Positions 34,718 through 47,900 are shown, counted from the stretch's first letter. The stretch: DNA of 64,000 nt from Mactromeris polynyma (GCA_032209605.1 JASFXZ010000037.1:372001-436000), one strand, 5' to 3'. The notes: generated from the letters alone by a model not told the origin. Numbers and translations are program-made.

Positions 34718-37345
34718 GTGCTGGTTATCATTTAACAATGGTGAAGAAGTCACAATGTGATGTATCTAGAATTACCTCCATAATTCAGCGTTTCATCCCT
34801 GATGCAAAGATTGACAGCAATGTTGCTGCAGAACTTTCATACGTTCTTCCTCATGAAATGTCTCAGAACTTTGAGAGTTTATTTTCTGAAATTGACAAAA
34901 TGACATCGGAGCTTGGCATTGAGAGTTACAATGTATCCACGACAGGTGAGAATGTATTTTAAATAGAAAGCAATCAATATTCTGTCAGTTTGCATTCCGT
35001 CTGCTCCAACTTAGGTTATGTATTCCTCTCAATTGATAATGCTTCCCCCCTTGATTCCATCCATGGCTCATGTTATTTACATACCTGTGAACCATACCCA
35101 ATCCTTGCTTACTTTGCAATACTGGAAATCTGTGTGTATGAGGTAGAAAACATTTAGAAAAGTGAACTTCTCGTGGTGTGTTCATGGTTTATATTTAGTT
35201 CAAACATACTAAGAGGTGACACTTTTTACATATTTGTCATCATTTGCGAAACACAGTCTTGCACTCTCGATGACCTCTACCTGGGTTACTCACCAGTACT
35301 TATACTTAATTGAGGGATTGTGGAATTCCTAACCTAACTCCACTCAATGTGGGATTTGAACTTATGACCTTCAGATCTGGAGTCCGGCATTATATCCCTT
35401 GACCTTTAAAACTCCCGATGTATATTTATGTATTGGCTTTTCTAAACTTCTGTGTGTATGTATATGTTTTATTCACTGTCTGTTGTATTACATTCAGGGT
35501 TGGAGAAAAAAATACAGGTTCTATTGACATTAACCTGAAGTCTTTGTGCCATACTGACAAGCTGGTTGTATCAGAACTGACAAAATATTATGGTAGGAAT
35601 TTGGCTGTGAATGGTATCAGCGTTGGTATACCTGAAGGTGAATGTTTCGGATTGCTGGGAATAAATGGGGCTGGAAAGACGACAACTTTCAAAATGTTGA
35701 CAGACTAAATGTAAAAAGAAATAACTTGATTTTATCATTCAGTATGTTTTTTGCTTCAGGGGTACCATACAACTTCTTCAGAGCAACACAGTTTGGGAGA
35801 TGCAAACTTTGTCCATTGTTGTGAGGTTGTTGCTCTAGAGAGATTAAATTGGTTGTACAGCTTTACTACAATGATATTGAAGAGAGGTTGTTGTTCAAGA
35901 GAGGGCCACTCTCGAAAGTTGCACTGTACATATGATATGGTTATACTTGTACTGAAGTTAGTGTGTAAAATAGCATGTGTATGAATAATTATTTGATTAC
36001 ACTTTTTGCAAGTTTAATTTTACAAATATTTCTGTTTATATGGAATTGGTAAAAATGTTACATAGTGCAGTAAAGAAGAAAGACAATTTTCAGTGTAAAG
36101 TTCTCCTGGTATAATACATTTGAATATTGCTAAATAATCATTAGGTTTGTCCTAACATTAAAATGTTTTCCGTTAATCTAGGTTAGGCAGAAGCTTGGTT
36201 ACTGTCCTCAGTTTGATGCACTGATTGATCAGATGTCTGGACGTGAGACGTTATATATGTATACTCGTTTACGTGGTATACATAAACATCTGATTGAAGG
36301 AGTAGTGAATGATCTGCTTAAAGCTTTGTTGTTGACGGTACATGCTGATAAACTTGTTCAAGCTTATAGGTAAGTTTGAAGTGAAGATATGATACTAGTT
36401 GAAATTTCTGAGAATTGCATCTGCTGTTAGAACATTTTATTTCATTCAACTAATTGTACTAGGATGTCTCATACTTTATTCAAATCGTCATTATTTGTGC
36501 CTGCAAAGAAATGCTTGAATTAATTTAATGCTGTTCATACAACATACAGAGTAATGTTTTCAGTGGTGGTAATAAACGCAAACTGAGTACAGCTATATCA
36601 TTGGTTGGTAACCCACCGGTGATATTCCTTGATGAACCAACCACAGGCATGGATCCGGTTGCTAGGCGGTTCCTATGGGACATGCTATGTAGCATACGAC
36701 AGTCAGGAAGAACTCTAGTACTCACTTCACACAGGTTTGTGAATATATTTATAAACTTTGAAAAGATTTACATATCAATGGATAAAAGGGAAACAACTCT
36801 CATCTGCTTCTTGACGGACATGCAGATAGATTTCTTTTATTTTCACCTGTCGTTTACAGAGGTGCTAATGGCAGTAATCTTCAATGTTTACAAAATAAAT
36901 AACTTTATACCCCCACTGATTGAAGAGTACATTAAAGCTGATATATCAACAGAACAATAGTCTTTTTCACTTAGTTGAAGAATAGAAAAGTATTCTGTGC
37001 AATAAATGTATGTTACTGTATTATTTTTGTAGTATGGAGGAATGCGAAGCTTTCTGTACAAGGCTTGCTGTGATGGTTAATGGTCAGTTCAAGTGTCTGG
37101 AAAGCCCACAACATCTAAAGAGCAGATTTGGTCAAGGTTATTTTCTCATAGCTCGTGTTGGAATGACTAACGATAGAGGAATTCCCAACATGGAACCTCT
37201 GATAAAATTCATTGAACAAATGTTCCCTGGCTGTATACTTATAGATATTCATCAGAATTATTTGAATTATCATATAACTGACACCAGCATGAGGTTGGCA
37301 GAAATATTTGGCACAACAGAATTTCTCTTACAGATTTTAAAATAG
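34718..37345 (+). pseudogene. ABCA-family pseudogene (duplicated 3' part)
   Basis: Matches the ABCA exons from 7235 on. Exon remains: 34718-34945 (a 22-bp deletion removes TMEEVFL and shifts the frame), 35498-35702 (fusion, see below), 36182-36369, 36564-36734 and 37033-37318. A deletion of about 3.9 kb joins the exon at 8025 directly to the exon at 11651, removing TMD2. Another deletion removes the end of that exon with its donor, so TAA follows at 35706. The last exon loses its final 90 codons or so and ends in FGTTEFLLQILK at 37345. NBD2 motifs Walker [13 protein letters not shown] and [10 protein letters not shown] remain readable. No promoter is expected, as the duplication starts within an intron. 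Confidence 0.9.
35212..35418 (-). mobile_element. tRNA-derived SINE in ABCA pseudogene intron (copy 2)
   Basis: Counterpart of the element at 7739-7940. It has the same order, with A-box-like and B-box-like motifs on the - strand and the GAGTAACCCAGGTAGAG stretch, and it differs at several single bases. Confidence 0.55.
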
Positions 37346-37674
37346 AATATACAATATGTTTGTACTTTGCTGAAATGAATTGAAGAGTTAATTATATATC
37401 TCTTGAAATTTCAATATAAACTATGTATAGAGACAAACTTATTTAAACGACTCATTAAAATGAACAAGATTTTACATATTTTTGTCTAAACATTTTATTT
37501 TAATTGTTTTTGAAGTACGTGTAGCTATGATAGGTTGCGAGCGTATGGTTTGAAAATCAAAATTTATATTAGAAGGTTGTTGGATTTAGCTGTTTATCAT
37601 CCGAGTCTTTTTCGGCACAGCCGTACTAACATGGTTTTGCTATTTGTATATCAGTGTTGTGTAAACCAATCAAG

Positions 37675-37910
37675 TCCTACTTTTACCACCAAGGTAATTT
37701 CTCTTCACCCGAACATCGTTTGTAAACTTGATGCGGATTGGTTAACATTTCGATAAAGGGTGCGTTACCTTACCAAAATCCACTGAGTTTCGGTGAATTT
37801 ACTGAAATTCATTTGGGATCTGGAGTGACCAGCAATCGTAACATCTCGGCATTGTTTTTATGTTGCTCAACAAATCTTAACCTTCAATTTACGCCGACCA
37901 TCTTTGTTTA
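37675..37910 (+). repeat. Dispersed repeat, copy B
   Basis: Counterpart of 14552-14780 in copy 2. It carries GATGCGGATTGGTTAACATT and GAGTGACCAGCAATCGTAAC, and at some positions is closer to the copy at 63588 than copy A is. Confidence 0.7.
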
Positions 37911-39352
37911 AAGATATTTATTGTTTAATGTTATAGATTCTTTAGCATATTTTTGTTTGAGGAGTTGCTAAGATTGATGGACTTTGTAAGGTGACTACCT
38001 TATGTTACTGGTAAATTATTATTCTAAGCCAATATATTTACTTTATATCAAAAAAACTAACCCTCCGAGTTGTCTCTCATCTTGAATGTTTTTATCAGAT
38101 TTTATATTGAAATCCAGTGATATGAGAAGATTCACATGTTTTGTATTGCTATTTACTAATACAATATACAATTATGTTTTACATATTTATTGATATGAAT
38201 ATGGTATCCAGTTATTTCTGTTTTAGAAAGTAATTTATTTTTTCTTATACATGTTAATTAAGTCTGTTTAGAAATAATTGATGTAATTGCAATAAGGTTT
38301 AATATAATTGTACTCCAAAAAGAACGGAGTTAGAATATATATAGGCATTTTGGAGGCATGCGCTTTTTAATAGTTTCCATATATTTAAATTGATGGTTAT
38401 TACATGTCTGTTATTATTATCGCATTATTCATCTAGCGCTAGGTTTTCTTTGTTTTCGATTACATGACTTTATGCATGCATTTTATTTGGCTCTTATGTC
38501 ACTAATTATTTGTGTTTGATTGTTAAGGGTTCAATAATTTTACACATTTCCATGCAATTTACAGCAAACAATCGTCAGCCATATTTTTAATAATTTTGAT
38601 TATGCATATACTTTTCTATCATTATTCCATTATTGCACTGTCATACATGACTAGTAATAATAGTATGTCAAGGTATAATTGTTTTTTATTGATGGAGTTA
38701 TTGAAGGCGTGGAATTACGACTGACCTGTCTGCATATAAATAAAGAGGCAGACAGTTTAGCTTTGCTTTCTCTCTCTCAAGTTGAGTCAATGAATTTCTG
38801 TGTCAACAGGTCTCGATCAACAATGAGGGAACTATTTGAATGTCACCTGAAGTAAACACTTGATGCATGTGATATATACTAAACGCCATTTAAAACAGAA
38901 ACCCAAAATTATGCATATAGATGAAGTAACATTACAAAGGCAAAAATATAATTACTTCTCAACCATGATTTCAAAAATAATTAATAATGAAATAAAATAT
39001 AATTGGTCTAGAGTTCAATAAAGTTTTGAACAAGAATTAACGCATAGATAACTGTAACACGCTTTTGAAATTTGGTACTACAAAATGATGCCCAGTTCAA
39101 ATGGTTGCGTTTTTAATGGCATCAAGTATATATGTAAGATATTACATGATTGGGCATTAAGCTTTATTGTTGAAAACAAGATTAATTAATTAATTTCTTA
39201 ATGAAAATTAATGTAATTCTTTACTTATATTGTAAAATGCAATAAAATATTTATCGCTGAGCATCAACTTTTTGCGAGCTATAGAAGCAGACACCGCTGT
39301 ACGGTAATTGTGATGTCCAGTAATTTCTTTCACATGTAAATTATGAGAAATA

Positions 39353-39759
39353 TGTGGCGTAGTCCCGTCTCGTCGTTAGCGTTATCATCGTTGTAGTACC
39401 TTAAGGACTAATCATACTACAAGAACCACAAACAGCCTTTTACGTTTACATGATTATAACTTTATTTAGTATAGTACTCAAGACAACAGTAGCGTACAGT
39501 TCCGAGCCTAAAACCTTTCTCACTTGACATACAGAGCACAATCACTTATATACAGTACATACTACGCAATACAGAACACAGGTGGCCGGAATAGTTCATC
39601 CACTGACAGTAGTGGGTCACGCATGAGCCTCCGGCTATTGTAACTGTCACCTGACTGATGTATTCTGTATTTACGCAGTTCAACATACATGTGTCTGTAA
39701 TATAATAAAATACAATTTAAATGATAAAATCTTTGTTTTGTGTGTATGACTACACCACA
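39353..39759 (-). repeat. LTR (3' LTR by element orientation)
   Basis: 407 bp, TGTGGCGTAGTCCCGTCTCG to TGACTACACCACA. Base-by-base reading found no difference from 49508-49914. On the - strand there is an AATAAA at about 39453 that could serve as poly(A) signal. Confidence 0.95.
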
Positions 39760-39777
39760 CAATTTCCTCTCTTTCTT
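39760..39777 (-). promoter_or_regulatory. Polypurine tract of the LTR element
   Basis: On the - strand AAGAAAGAGAGGAAATTG directly precedes the 3' LTR. This is the expected place and composition for priming plus-strand DNA synthesis. Confidence 0.75.
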
Positions 39778-41860
39778 AAAAGAAGATTTGATCATTTAAG
39801 CTAACTTAATATCTAGATACTGTACACACGTTTATAAACTATCGTAAAGTAAAATTTCAACAATGTTCAACAAAAAAATCTACGGAACTCTGTGACCATT
39901 AACCCATTTAGCAACAACATCTATTATGTTTTTCAACCCATTTTGAATTATTTCAACAACATCTATTATGTTTTTCAACCAATTTTGAATCAACCAATTT
40001 TGAATTATTTCGCCGTGTCAAGTTTCTCCAACAACATCTATTATGTTTTTCAACCAATTTTGAATTATTTCGCCGTGTCAAGTTTCTCCAATAAATTTAT
40101 TTACTTCATTTTCCCTCCCTTTGTAAAAGTTATTTCCAACTATGAAATTTAAAATCATAGTGAACGTGAACAAAAAATCAACAACATTTATAATACAATA
40201 CAACAATAAAACAAAACATAATGACAATGACTGGACTGCGCCCTGGTGGAGTTAATCGTCGGGGTCTTCAACATACGTCGTCATTGGCAGGGTCTGATGA
40301 GTCGTCGGATCCTGTGGTAATCGTTGTGAATACGAGTCGTTGATGTTTCACAGTTAAACTATCTAGTCGTCGGTACTCCAAATACGAACTATAAGTCTTT
40401 GCAATTCATGTACAAACTATGTACAACCCGATTATCTGTGGTAATCCGTATGTGGATTATGTCTTCAAATGTCTCTATGAATGCTGGATGTATCATCTTC
40501 ACGGTCTGAAAGCATGTCTTGGTGCTGTTCATCGACTATGGACGATTTGTAGCCTTGACAGGTTTATGTTTGTTTCCTGTCAATATTTGTATACTCAAGT
40601 TCGGAATATGAAAGTTGACTTCGATATTTATCTCCCATGCACAGTTTTCAATGTTCATGTCATAATTTCTCAAGTTCATTGTTGTTACTCACAGTTGTCA
40701 TCTGCACTACAATCAAACTGTCAAAAATAAACATGTCACTATCTCAGTGGTCACATAGTGTTCTGGTTGAAATACAAAGTATAACATAGCTTTGTATGCT
40801 AAGTCCAAAAAACGGAAGTAGTGATGTACCACAATCACTAACACAATCACTGGTAATTATTTTTGTGATATAAGCAATCACATATAATTGTTTATCATCG
40901 CCGTCTTCAATTTTGGGTGCTGACTGAATTTGTCATCTGTCAGAGGTGTCAATCGCACTCGCCACATTTCTGGTAGCCACCCGAGTATAACCTGGTAGGT
41001 TAGTGCAAGCATAACCCATACCTTATCGGTCTCATTTGACAGATCAGTTTATTGAACAATAACTACATAATAGATGCACATGGCTATGCCTATAGTAATG
41101 AAATCCCAATATATAATTGTACCTTCCCCATATATGTTAGATTTACCCAACAGCAGTAATTTTGCAATAAACATTTCAATACGAATCTTGTTCTTACCAA
41201 GAGCTCAAAAAGTAAAATTTTATCTGAATATGTCTGATAACTTTGTTATGGGTTCCCAATGGGAATTGACAATATGCAAAACTTGGCTAGATTAATTTAG
41301 TAACAATAATGTACCTGTCACGGTTTTTGACAATTATAACTCGTTATATGGTCAAACCAAAGAGATATTGTTTTTCTGTTAAATAGAATGCCTGAGGCAT
41401 ATACATGTATGTCCTATCTACCTGTCATATTTATTGTCATTAGTATCTGAACTTTATTTTTATGCATGTATGGGATATTTGACCTTTAATTGTTTACACC
41501 AAATTGACAAATTGCGTCTAATTATTTTCATACAAGGCAGCCGAGCAAGTCAATAATCTATAAAAATATTATTGTTCCGATCAAATCAACAACATAACCA
41601 GGAAATACTTGTCCTTTTATGCAAAAGGCTCAAAATATATAAAATGTACACAGATATAGAAACTATATATTTATCTACGCTACGTCACTAGCGGGAATAC
41701 TTAATGCCATCAACATTTTGTTGTACTTGCATTTATTTACACAAAAATCCCTACTCCTAGCGTAATAATTAACAGTGTTAAAACTGTTTCTCATCAATTT
41801 ACATTGTAACTATTACGCGTTTCTGGAAGTCATTTTATTAGTATATCAACACTCGCTTGA
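39778..41860 (-). other. Non-coding 3' region of the LTR element
   Basis: About 2.1 kb between the end of Pol and the polypurine tract without a credible gene on either strand. It holds a small tandem repeat (39904-40090). Confidence 0.65.
39904..40090 (+). repeat. Tandem repeat within the LTR element 3' region
   Basis: AACAACATCTATTATGTTTT followed by TCAACCAATTTTGAATTATT occurs three times, with CGCCGTGTCAAGTTTCTCC between the later units (period about 73 in the complete ones, shorter in the first). Confidence 0.8.
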
Positions 41861-42399
41861 TTACAATAACATTTCAATCATTTGTTTGAATATCTTGTCC
41901 TTAACTTTACTCTTAAAGCTTAAAACAGCATCAACTGTCATGTCTTCATGCGTAAGATCACGAGTTTCATCAAAATGCCTCATACTGTTATCGCTTCTCA
42001 TTTCCCTATTTACGTTCTGTGTATCTGAGTCATCAGATGAAATTTGAGAGTCTGATAGAATAAAGTTTTGGCCTGGATTTGCCCTTAGGCGTTTTTGAAG
42101 TTCTGCTAGAGGAATATCATCCTCATCATCAGAGTCATCGCGTTCTTGACGGACTCCACGGTTAAAAGGCGGTAATCTATCACCGGACTGATTTGCGTCT
42201 GAATCTGACCTATCGTCGTCAGCTTCACTTACGTCGCTAGGAGGTCTTACTAGGGTGGCCCTCCTGATCGGACGGTTACCAGTTTCAATATTTTGAGATT
42301 TCGAATTGGGCATCGGCCATTCATCAATATTTGCGTGCCTGATTTGCTCAGCATGGACTTTAATAACTGCATTATTAAGCTGGTTCTTAATAATATAGG
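41861..42399 (-). pseudogene. Acidic C-terminal tail of Pol, separated by the Tigger insertion
   Basis: The open frame runs on the - strand from the Tigger edge (42399) to the stop at 41861. It begins with hydrophilic sequence (IKNQLNNAVIKVHAEQIRHA), has an in-frame ATG at 42313, and then a strongly acidic, Ser/Asp-rich stretch (SDVSEADDDRSDSD, DDSDDEDDIPL). It continues the frame on the other side of the transposon (44964-45066), so it is the natural Pol end rather than a separate gene. The function of the acidic tail is unknown. Confidence 0.7.
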
Positions 42400-42401
42400 T
42401 A

Positions 42402-44961
42402 CTGTGGATTCATTAATTTTCGTTGAACATTAAATTTCGTGGATTTCGTGGTTGAGCTTATCCACGAATTCAAGTACCCAACGAAAATTTTGTCTTACGA
42501 TCGTATCCGAAAAGTCTATGTCCGAAAACTAGTACACTCCAGATAAACATCGCCGCTAACACGCGGTTACCTCCCGTGAATTGTGTCAGTTTATAAGCAT
42601 GTTGGTGTATATATAATGTAAATATTTGATAACAATAAACTATTAATGCTTTTACTATTTATGTTTGTTATATATTCTTCGTCATTATTAAGTTGAGTAG
42701 TCAGTTCTGTGATGATGTTGTTGATCTGGTGTGCTATATTTAGCAGCTCTACTTCCAAGTACAGTACACGAATATTTTCATATCGTTGTGATCAGTGTGT
42801 TGGAAGTATAATCTCAACGTGTGAAATGTATCGTCGTTATAGCGTAATTATACAGTTTGTGACAGTTATAAAATAAGTGATAAAAAATAACAAACAATCA
42901 CAGAGAGTTATAAGAAATTTAATTTGTTTTTCACATGTTATTAAATAATAATAGCAAAATAATAATATCATTAACGATCAATCATGATGAATGATGGTAT
43001 CATTTTTACGCTGAATTAACACAATTCCAGTCACACTGTACAGTCACTTGTAATCATCACACAATAACAATCACTTTTAACAAAGTCCGGCTAACTGAAA
43101 CCCCTTCACAACTAAATCTCGCCGATCTTCAAATTTCCCATGTGTAGTAATGATCCAATTGGCATGAATGGGTTTGAGCGTTGACATCTTCAGATCCACA
43201 TTAGCCATGGTATCGTCATCTTCGTCAAATGCTGAGATAATCTTGGAAGTATACCAATCATGAAAGCAGTCCTTCAGACAATCCTTGTATTCCTTGTTGA
43301 GTGACAAATCTAAGGGCTGTAGACGATCCGTACAGCAAGCTGGAACGAACAATGGCGTAATCCCGTTTTCCTTCAACTTGGCGATAACTGGAGCACACTG
43401 ATGAGCACGGAAGACATCGAAAATCGCCACGGCTTGCTGGTCACACTGCGACAGGGGTAAAGTGTCTCTGATCCCATTAACGTAAGGCACAATGATGTTA
43501 TCGATGTATCTTAGCATACTGTCTTCATTACTCCAGTGGTTTTCAGTGCACGTGACATCCCACGATTCTGGAAATTCAACATTCTTCGGGAGGGATTTGT
43601 TCGTCTTTCCTGCGTATATCACTTGTGGGGGGAGAAGTTGTCCAGATTTGGTAACAGCTAACAATAAAGTGATCTGGCGTTTGTCATCTAACCCAGCAAT
43701 GGTCACTTGCTGGGAACCACACTGGTCCATGGTCCACTGTCCACCTGGTACAAGCTGACATCCCGTCTGATCCCAGTTGATAACAAGCGAGTCAGGAATG
43801 TTGTGTCCACTTACAACGTTGCTCACTTTCTCCACAAACGCAGACTTAATCTCATCGAAGTCTAAGGGTAGGTTTTTGACGTTCTTGGTCCCCTTCCTCT
43901 TAACAAACCCCATCCTCCGAAGTACGGATCTGGCGTAGTACTTCGTAATTTCTACTGAGCCCCCGAACTTCGTTAATTTCTGGCGGGCGATTTTAGTCAT
44001 TATTCCCTCCGCACCTGCTTGGACAACCCGTGCGTTAATTACCCCTCCGTGAATTCTTACTCTTCGAACCCAGGCCTGTACGTCTTCATCCACGATACCT
44101 AGCATTAATGGTGGACCCCTCGGTGAACGGGGTAACGTTGTGGTATCTTCCCCATTCTTCTTCTTTGCTTTCACATACTGGTCCCTCATACTTCTCACGG
44201 TGGTCTCGCTTACTTTTCGACAATACAAAGAGGAGAATTTCCTCGAGGCCTTAGCAACCCCATTATCAATTGCATATCTTGCAATTTTAGCCCTTGACTC
44301 GTCATCGTAGTGGCCGTAATCTCCCCGCTTTCTTTTTCTGGACTGCTTCTGACTTTCTGATTGTATATCTACGTAGTCGTTGGCTGCTTGAAATGTACGA
44401 GCCTCTCTTGGTGATGCAGCATCTTCTGGATTCGGTAACCCCGGAGTTGACGGTAACCGTGTAACGACGTTACCGGACTTTAGCCACGACATCAACATAA
44501 TTCTATATTTAGCTTGTGTGTAGACGATAGTTTGGTTTCTCAAAAGCGAGTGATTTCGAAGATGATTTGCATTAACTTTTATTGACTGATTGTTAATTCG
44601 TTTAGCGCCAGATTAACTGGTGCTTAATTGACATATTTAAATGACATGTGATGTAAACAATAGGTAGATAATTCTCAATATAATGTGTTAATTGACACTT
44701 GCATAGTGTGGCTAACTAAGGGAACGGGGCCACACGATGTAACATCGATAACAATGAAAGGTGAGAAAATACCTGTATATCTTTCGGGTCCGTGTCACTG
44801 TTTTCTAATTGACATATATATTTTATTTGTTTTGGACTTATAGACTACTTTTTTAATTTATGCTTCAAAAATCAAAAAACCACGAATTCAAGTACCCCAC
44901 GAAATGCCCATTTTGACAAAACCACGAAATTTGGTACCAACGAAAATTAATGAATCCACAG
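42402..44961 (-). mobile_element. pogo/Tigger-type DNA transposon nested in the LTR element
   Basis: 2560 bp with perfect 24-bp terminal inverted repeats starting CTGTGGATTCATTAATTTTC, flanked by TA at 42400-42401 and 44962-44963. Inner direct and inverted ACCACGAAATT-type motifs lie near both ends. It encodes one intact transposase. It sits inside the Pol gene of an LTR element whose LTRs look identical, so the insertion is very recent. Confidence 0.95.
43077..44498 (-). CDS. pogo/Tigger-like DDE transposase
   Basis: 473 residues from ATG 44496-44498 (the frame is open further upstream but has no earlier ATG). The N-terminal third is basic with a KRKRGDYGHYDDESRAKIAR-type helix-turn-helix start. 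A second DNA-binding segment follows (ITKYYARSVLRRMGFVKRKG). The DDE domain shows INWDQTG (first Asp), AVAIFDVFRAHQC (second Asp) and TDRLQPLDLSLNKEYK (third Asp), the usual DDD arrangement of pogo/Tigger enzymes. No stop or frame shift interrupts it. The enzyme would cut and rejoin at the TIRs in the nucleus. Confidence 0.92.
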   Translation of the reverse strand: MLMSWLKSGNVVTRLPSTPGLPNPEDAASPREARTFQAANDYVDIQSESQKQSRKRKRGDYGHYDDESRAKIARYAIDNGVAKASRKFSSLYCRKVSETTVRSMRDQYVKAKKKNGEDTTTLPRSPRGPPLMLGIVDEDVQAWVRRVRIHGGVINARVVQAGAEGIMTKIARQKLTKFGGSVEITKYYARSVLRRMGFVKRKGTKNVKNLPLDFDEIKSAFVEKVSNVVSGHNIPDSLVINWDQTGCQLVPGGQWTMDQCGSQQVTIAGLDDKRQITLLLAVTKSGQLLPPQVIYAGKTNKSLPKNVEFPESWDVTCTENHWSNEDSMLRYIDNIIVPYVNGIRDTLPLSQCDQQAVAIFDVFRAHQCAPVIAKLKENGITPLFVPACCTDRLQPLDLSLNKEYKDCLKDCFHDWYTSKIISAFDEDDDTMANVDLKMSTLKPIHANWIITTHGKFEDRRDLVVKGFQLAGLC

Positions 44962-44963
44962 TA

Positions 44964-47900
44964 AGTGGAGACTTCTGTTCTATGATTCTGTAATATGGCA
45001 ACCATTTTGCCTCTAGCTTGTTTTGCCTTCTAAAGTTTTTATAATAAACTGGATCATTAATCTCAAATTTTTATGTCTTTAGCATTTTTGTCAGCATATT
45101 GTTTGCGTTTACGTTTAGATTTCTTGAGATGTTTTCTGACATCTAGAAAAGCTCTATGCTGTTCACTTAATATGATTTTGTGACACTCTTCTCCGTGATA
45201 TTTTCGCCTAGGTTTTAGTAAATTATCAATCGGAAGTACAGGGTCTCTATTATAGAGCAAGAAAAACGGTGTATGTTTCGAGCTCCCTGAAACTGAGGTT
45301 CTAATAGCCGCTAGTGCCTGATTTATATATACATCCCAATATTGAACATTATCTTGAACCCGTTTTGACAAAATATTATGTAAGGTGGAATGCATTCTTT
45401 CATTTGCCCCATTTGCCGCTGGGTGATACGTTGACGTTGTAATATGATCAATATTTAATTCTTTCATAACCTCTTTAAATGCATGACTCGTAAACTCGGA
45501 CCCATTGTCTGTTACGCAGCGTATCGGCGCAGTATGCGTAGTCACGATATTGTTTAAAAGCAAGTGAATTATTGTTTCAGAGCATTTATCAGCAGTCGGA
45601 AATGCTTCTGGGTAGCCGCTATAGAGATCCATAAAACACACAATATATCTATTTCCGGACAATGTTCTTGGATACGGTCCACAAACATCTATAGAGATAC
45701 ATGCGAAAGGAAACGGAGGTATGCCAGTTTCTTGTTGTGGAGTTCTTATCTTTCTTAAATTTCTTGTATTGCACAATACGCATTTTGAAACGTACTCATA
45801 TAGTTCTTTAAACATATTTGACCAAAAATATTTCTGTTTAATTGTTGCAAACAGTCTTTGGCAACCCTGGTGGCCATTATCATCATGGTACTGTTTGATA
45901 ACCATGTCTTTCAATTGTTGCGGGACAAATAATCTCAGCTGTGGCTCATCATCAGCATTAGTGATATAATAGAGTAATTGCTCAATTTCTATGTATCGGG
46001 CCTCTTCGGTCTTATTTGGCTGTCCATGCCTTAGTTTCATTTTCAATTCTAAAATTTCTGAATCTTTATCTTGTTCTAATACCATGTCTAATCCCTCAAA
46101 TTGCTTGATTGGGTCAGTATAAGAATCTTGCTTAATGTAGGCTTTATCTGCTACCTCTTTTAAGTTTAATTCATGGGAATTAATTAAGTGTATCTGCTTT
46201 ACATTTGAGTTTTTAGTTGCAATTTCAAATGCCTTATCATTTATGTCTGGTTCATAATCTGAAGTTTCCTCTCGACTTTTAGTTTCTGATTGCGGTGGTC
46301 TGCTCATAAAGTCACTGACTATATTGAGTTTTCCAGGCAAGTACTCAATTTTACAGTTATAGCCGGCTATACTTAATGCCCAAAGTTGAATCTTTCTATT
46401 TTGCATAGGAGACTCTAACAAGTATTTAAGTGGTTTATGGTCAGTGCGTACTGTAAAATCAGCACCATGTAATATATGATGAAGTTTTTGTAGCGAAAAA
46501 TAAATACCAAAAGCTTCTTTTTCTATGGTACTCCATCTTGTCTGAGTATCACTAAGTTTGTGTGATAGAAAATAAATCGGTTTCTCATTAACAAAATCAC
46601 CTATTTCACCATCTTCGCATTTCTGAGTAAGACATGCACCAATGCAAAAGTCAGAAGCATCAGTGTATAAAAAGTATGGTTTATTCGGGTCTGGATATGA
46701 CAGATACGGTATAGCAGTCAGAACATCTTTTAATTTTTGGAAACTATCTTGACATTCACTTGTCCAATCAAACTTTACATTTTTCCTAGTTAGTCTAATT
46801 AATGGTGTAACAATTTCAGTATATGACGGACAGAAACGGCGATAAAATCCAGCCATACCTAACAGAGATCTAACATCACGGACACATTTCGGTGCAGGAA
46901 GTTTCCTAATACCATCTACCTTGCGTGGATCTGGCCTGATACCACGTTCATCAATGATAAAACCAAGGTAATTAGTTTCAGTTTGTAAGAATTGACACTT
47001 CTTTAATTTGAGCTTAAGGCTATGTTGACGTAACCTGTCAAACACTGTTTGAATGTGACTCATATGATCCTCAAATTTTTTACTGAATATTAAAATGTCG
47101 TCTAGATAAGCAACTGCGAAATGCCCAAGTCCTTCCAGTACTTTTAAAGCTAATTCTGAGAAAATATTTGGTGCACAGACTAGACCAAATGGCATAACAT
47201 TAAACTGAAATAATCCTCTAAATCCTGTAGAAAAAGCAGTTTTTTCTTTAGAATCTTCGCTAAGTGGAACTTGAAAGTAACTTTGTCTTAAATCTAGACA
47301 TGTATAATATGAACTCTCGCCTAGCATAGCCAAAATGTCATCTATATTTGGTAGTGGAAATGAATTTGGTTTCGTTATTTTGTTCAATCGTCTAAAATCA
47401 ACACAAAATCGTTTAGACCCATCTTTCTTGTCAACTATAACTATGGGAAAACTCCACGGACTTTTAGACGGTTCAATGATTTTTGCCTCAAGCATTTGAT
47501 CTATGGCTTCATCAATGATCTTTTTCTGAGTCAATGGTGTTCTATATGGCCTTAATTTAATCGGTGGGTTATCACCCGTATCAATTTTCATCTCAATTGA
47601 TTTTGTGGGAGTCAAATCACAATCATTTTTAGCAAAAATATCTTTATTCTTATGGATAAGTCTAGTAATTCGGTCCATATGTTCGGCCGGTGCATGGATA
47701 TCCGTTAAAAATTCATCCTCGAAGTCATTGTTTTTACTTCTCAAGGTTTCTTTAACAGAGTTTATATTGTGCACCTCGACTGCCTCAATTTTAGCTATTG
47801 CGCAGCCTCTCCTCAATTTAATGGTTTTATGTGTATTGTTAACTATCATTAACGGAAAACGCCGTTCATTTGGCAGGTTCATTACGGAATTTGCAACCAT

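Noticed and set aside
40419..40730. Possible env-like or accessory ORF in the LTR element 3' region
   Set aside because: It lies on the + strand, opposite to the element, and has no signal peptide or fusion-like features.
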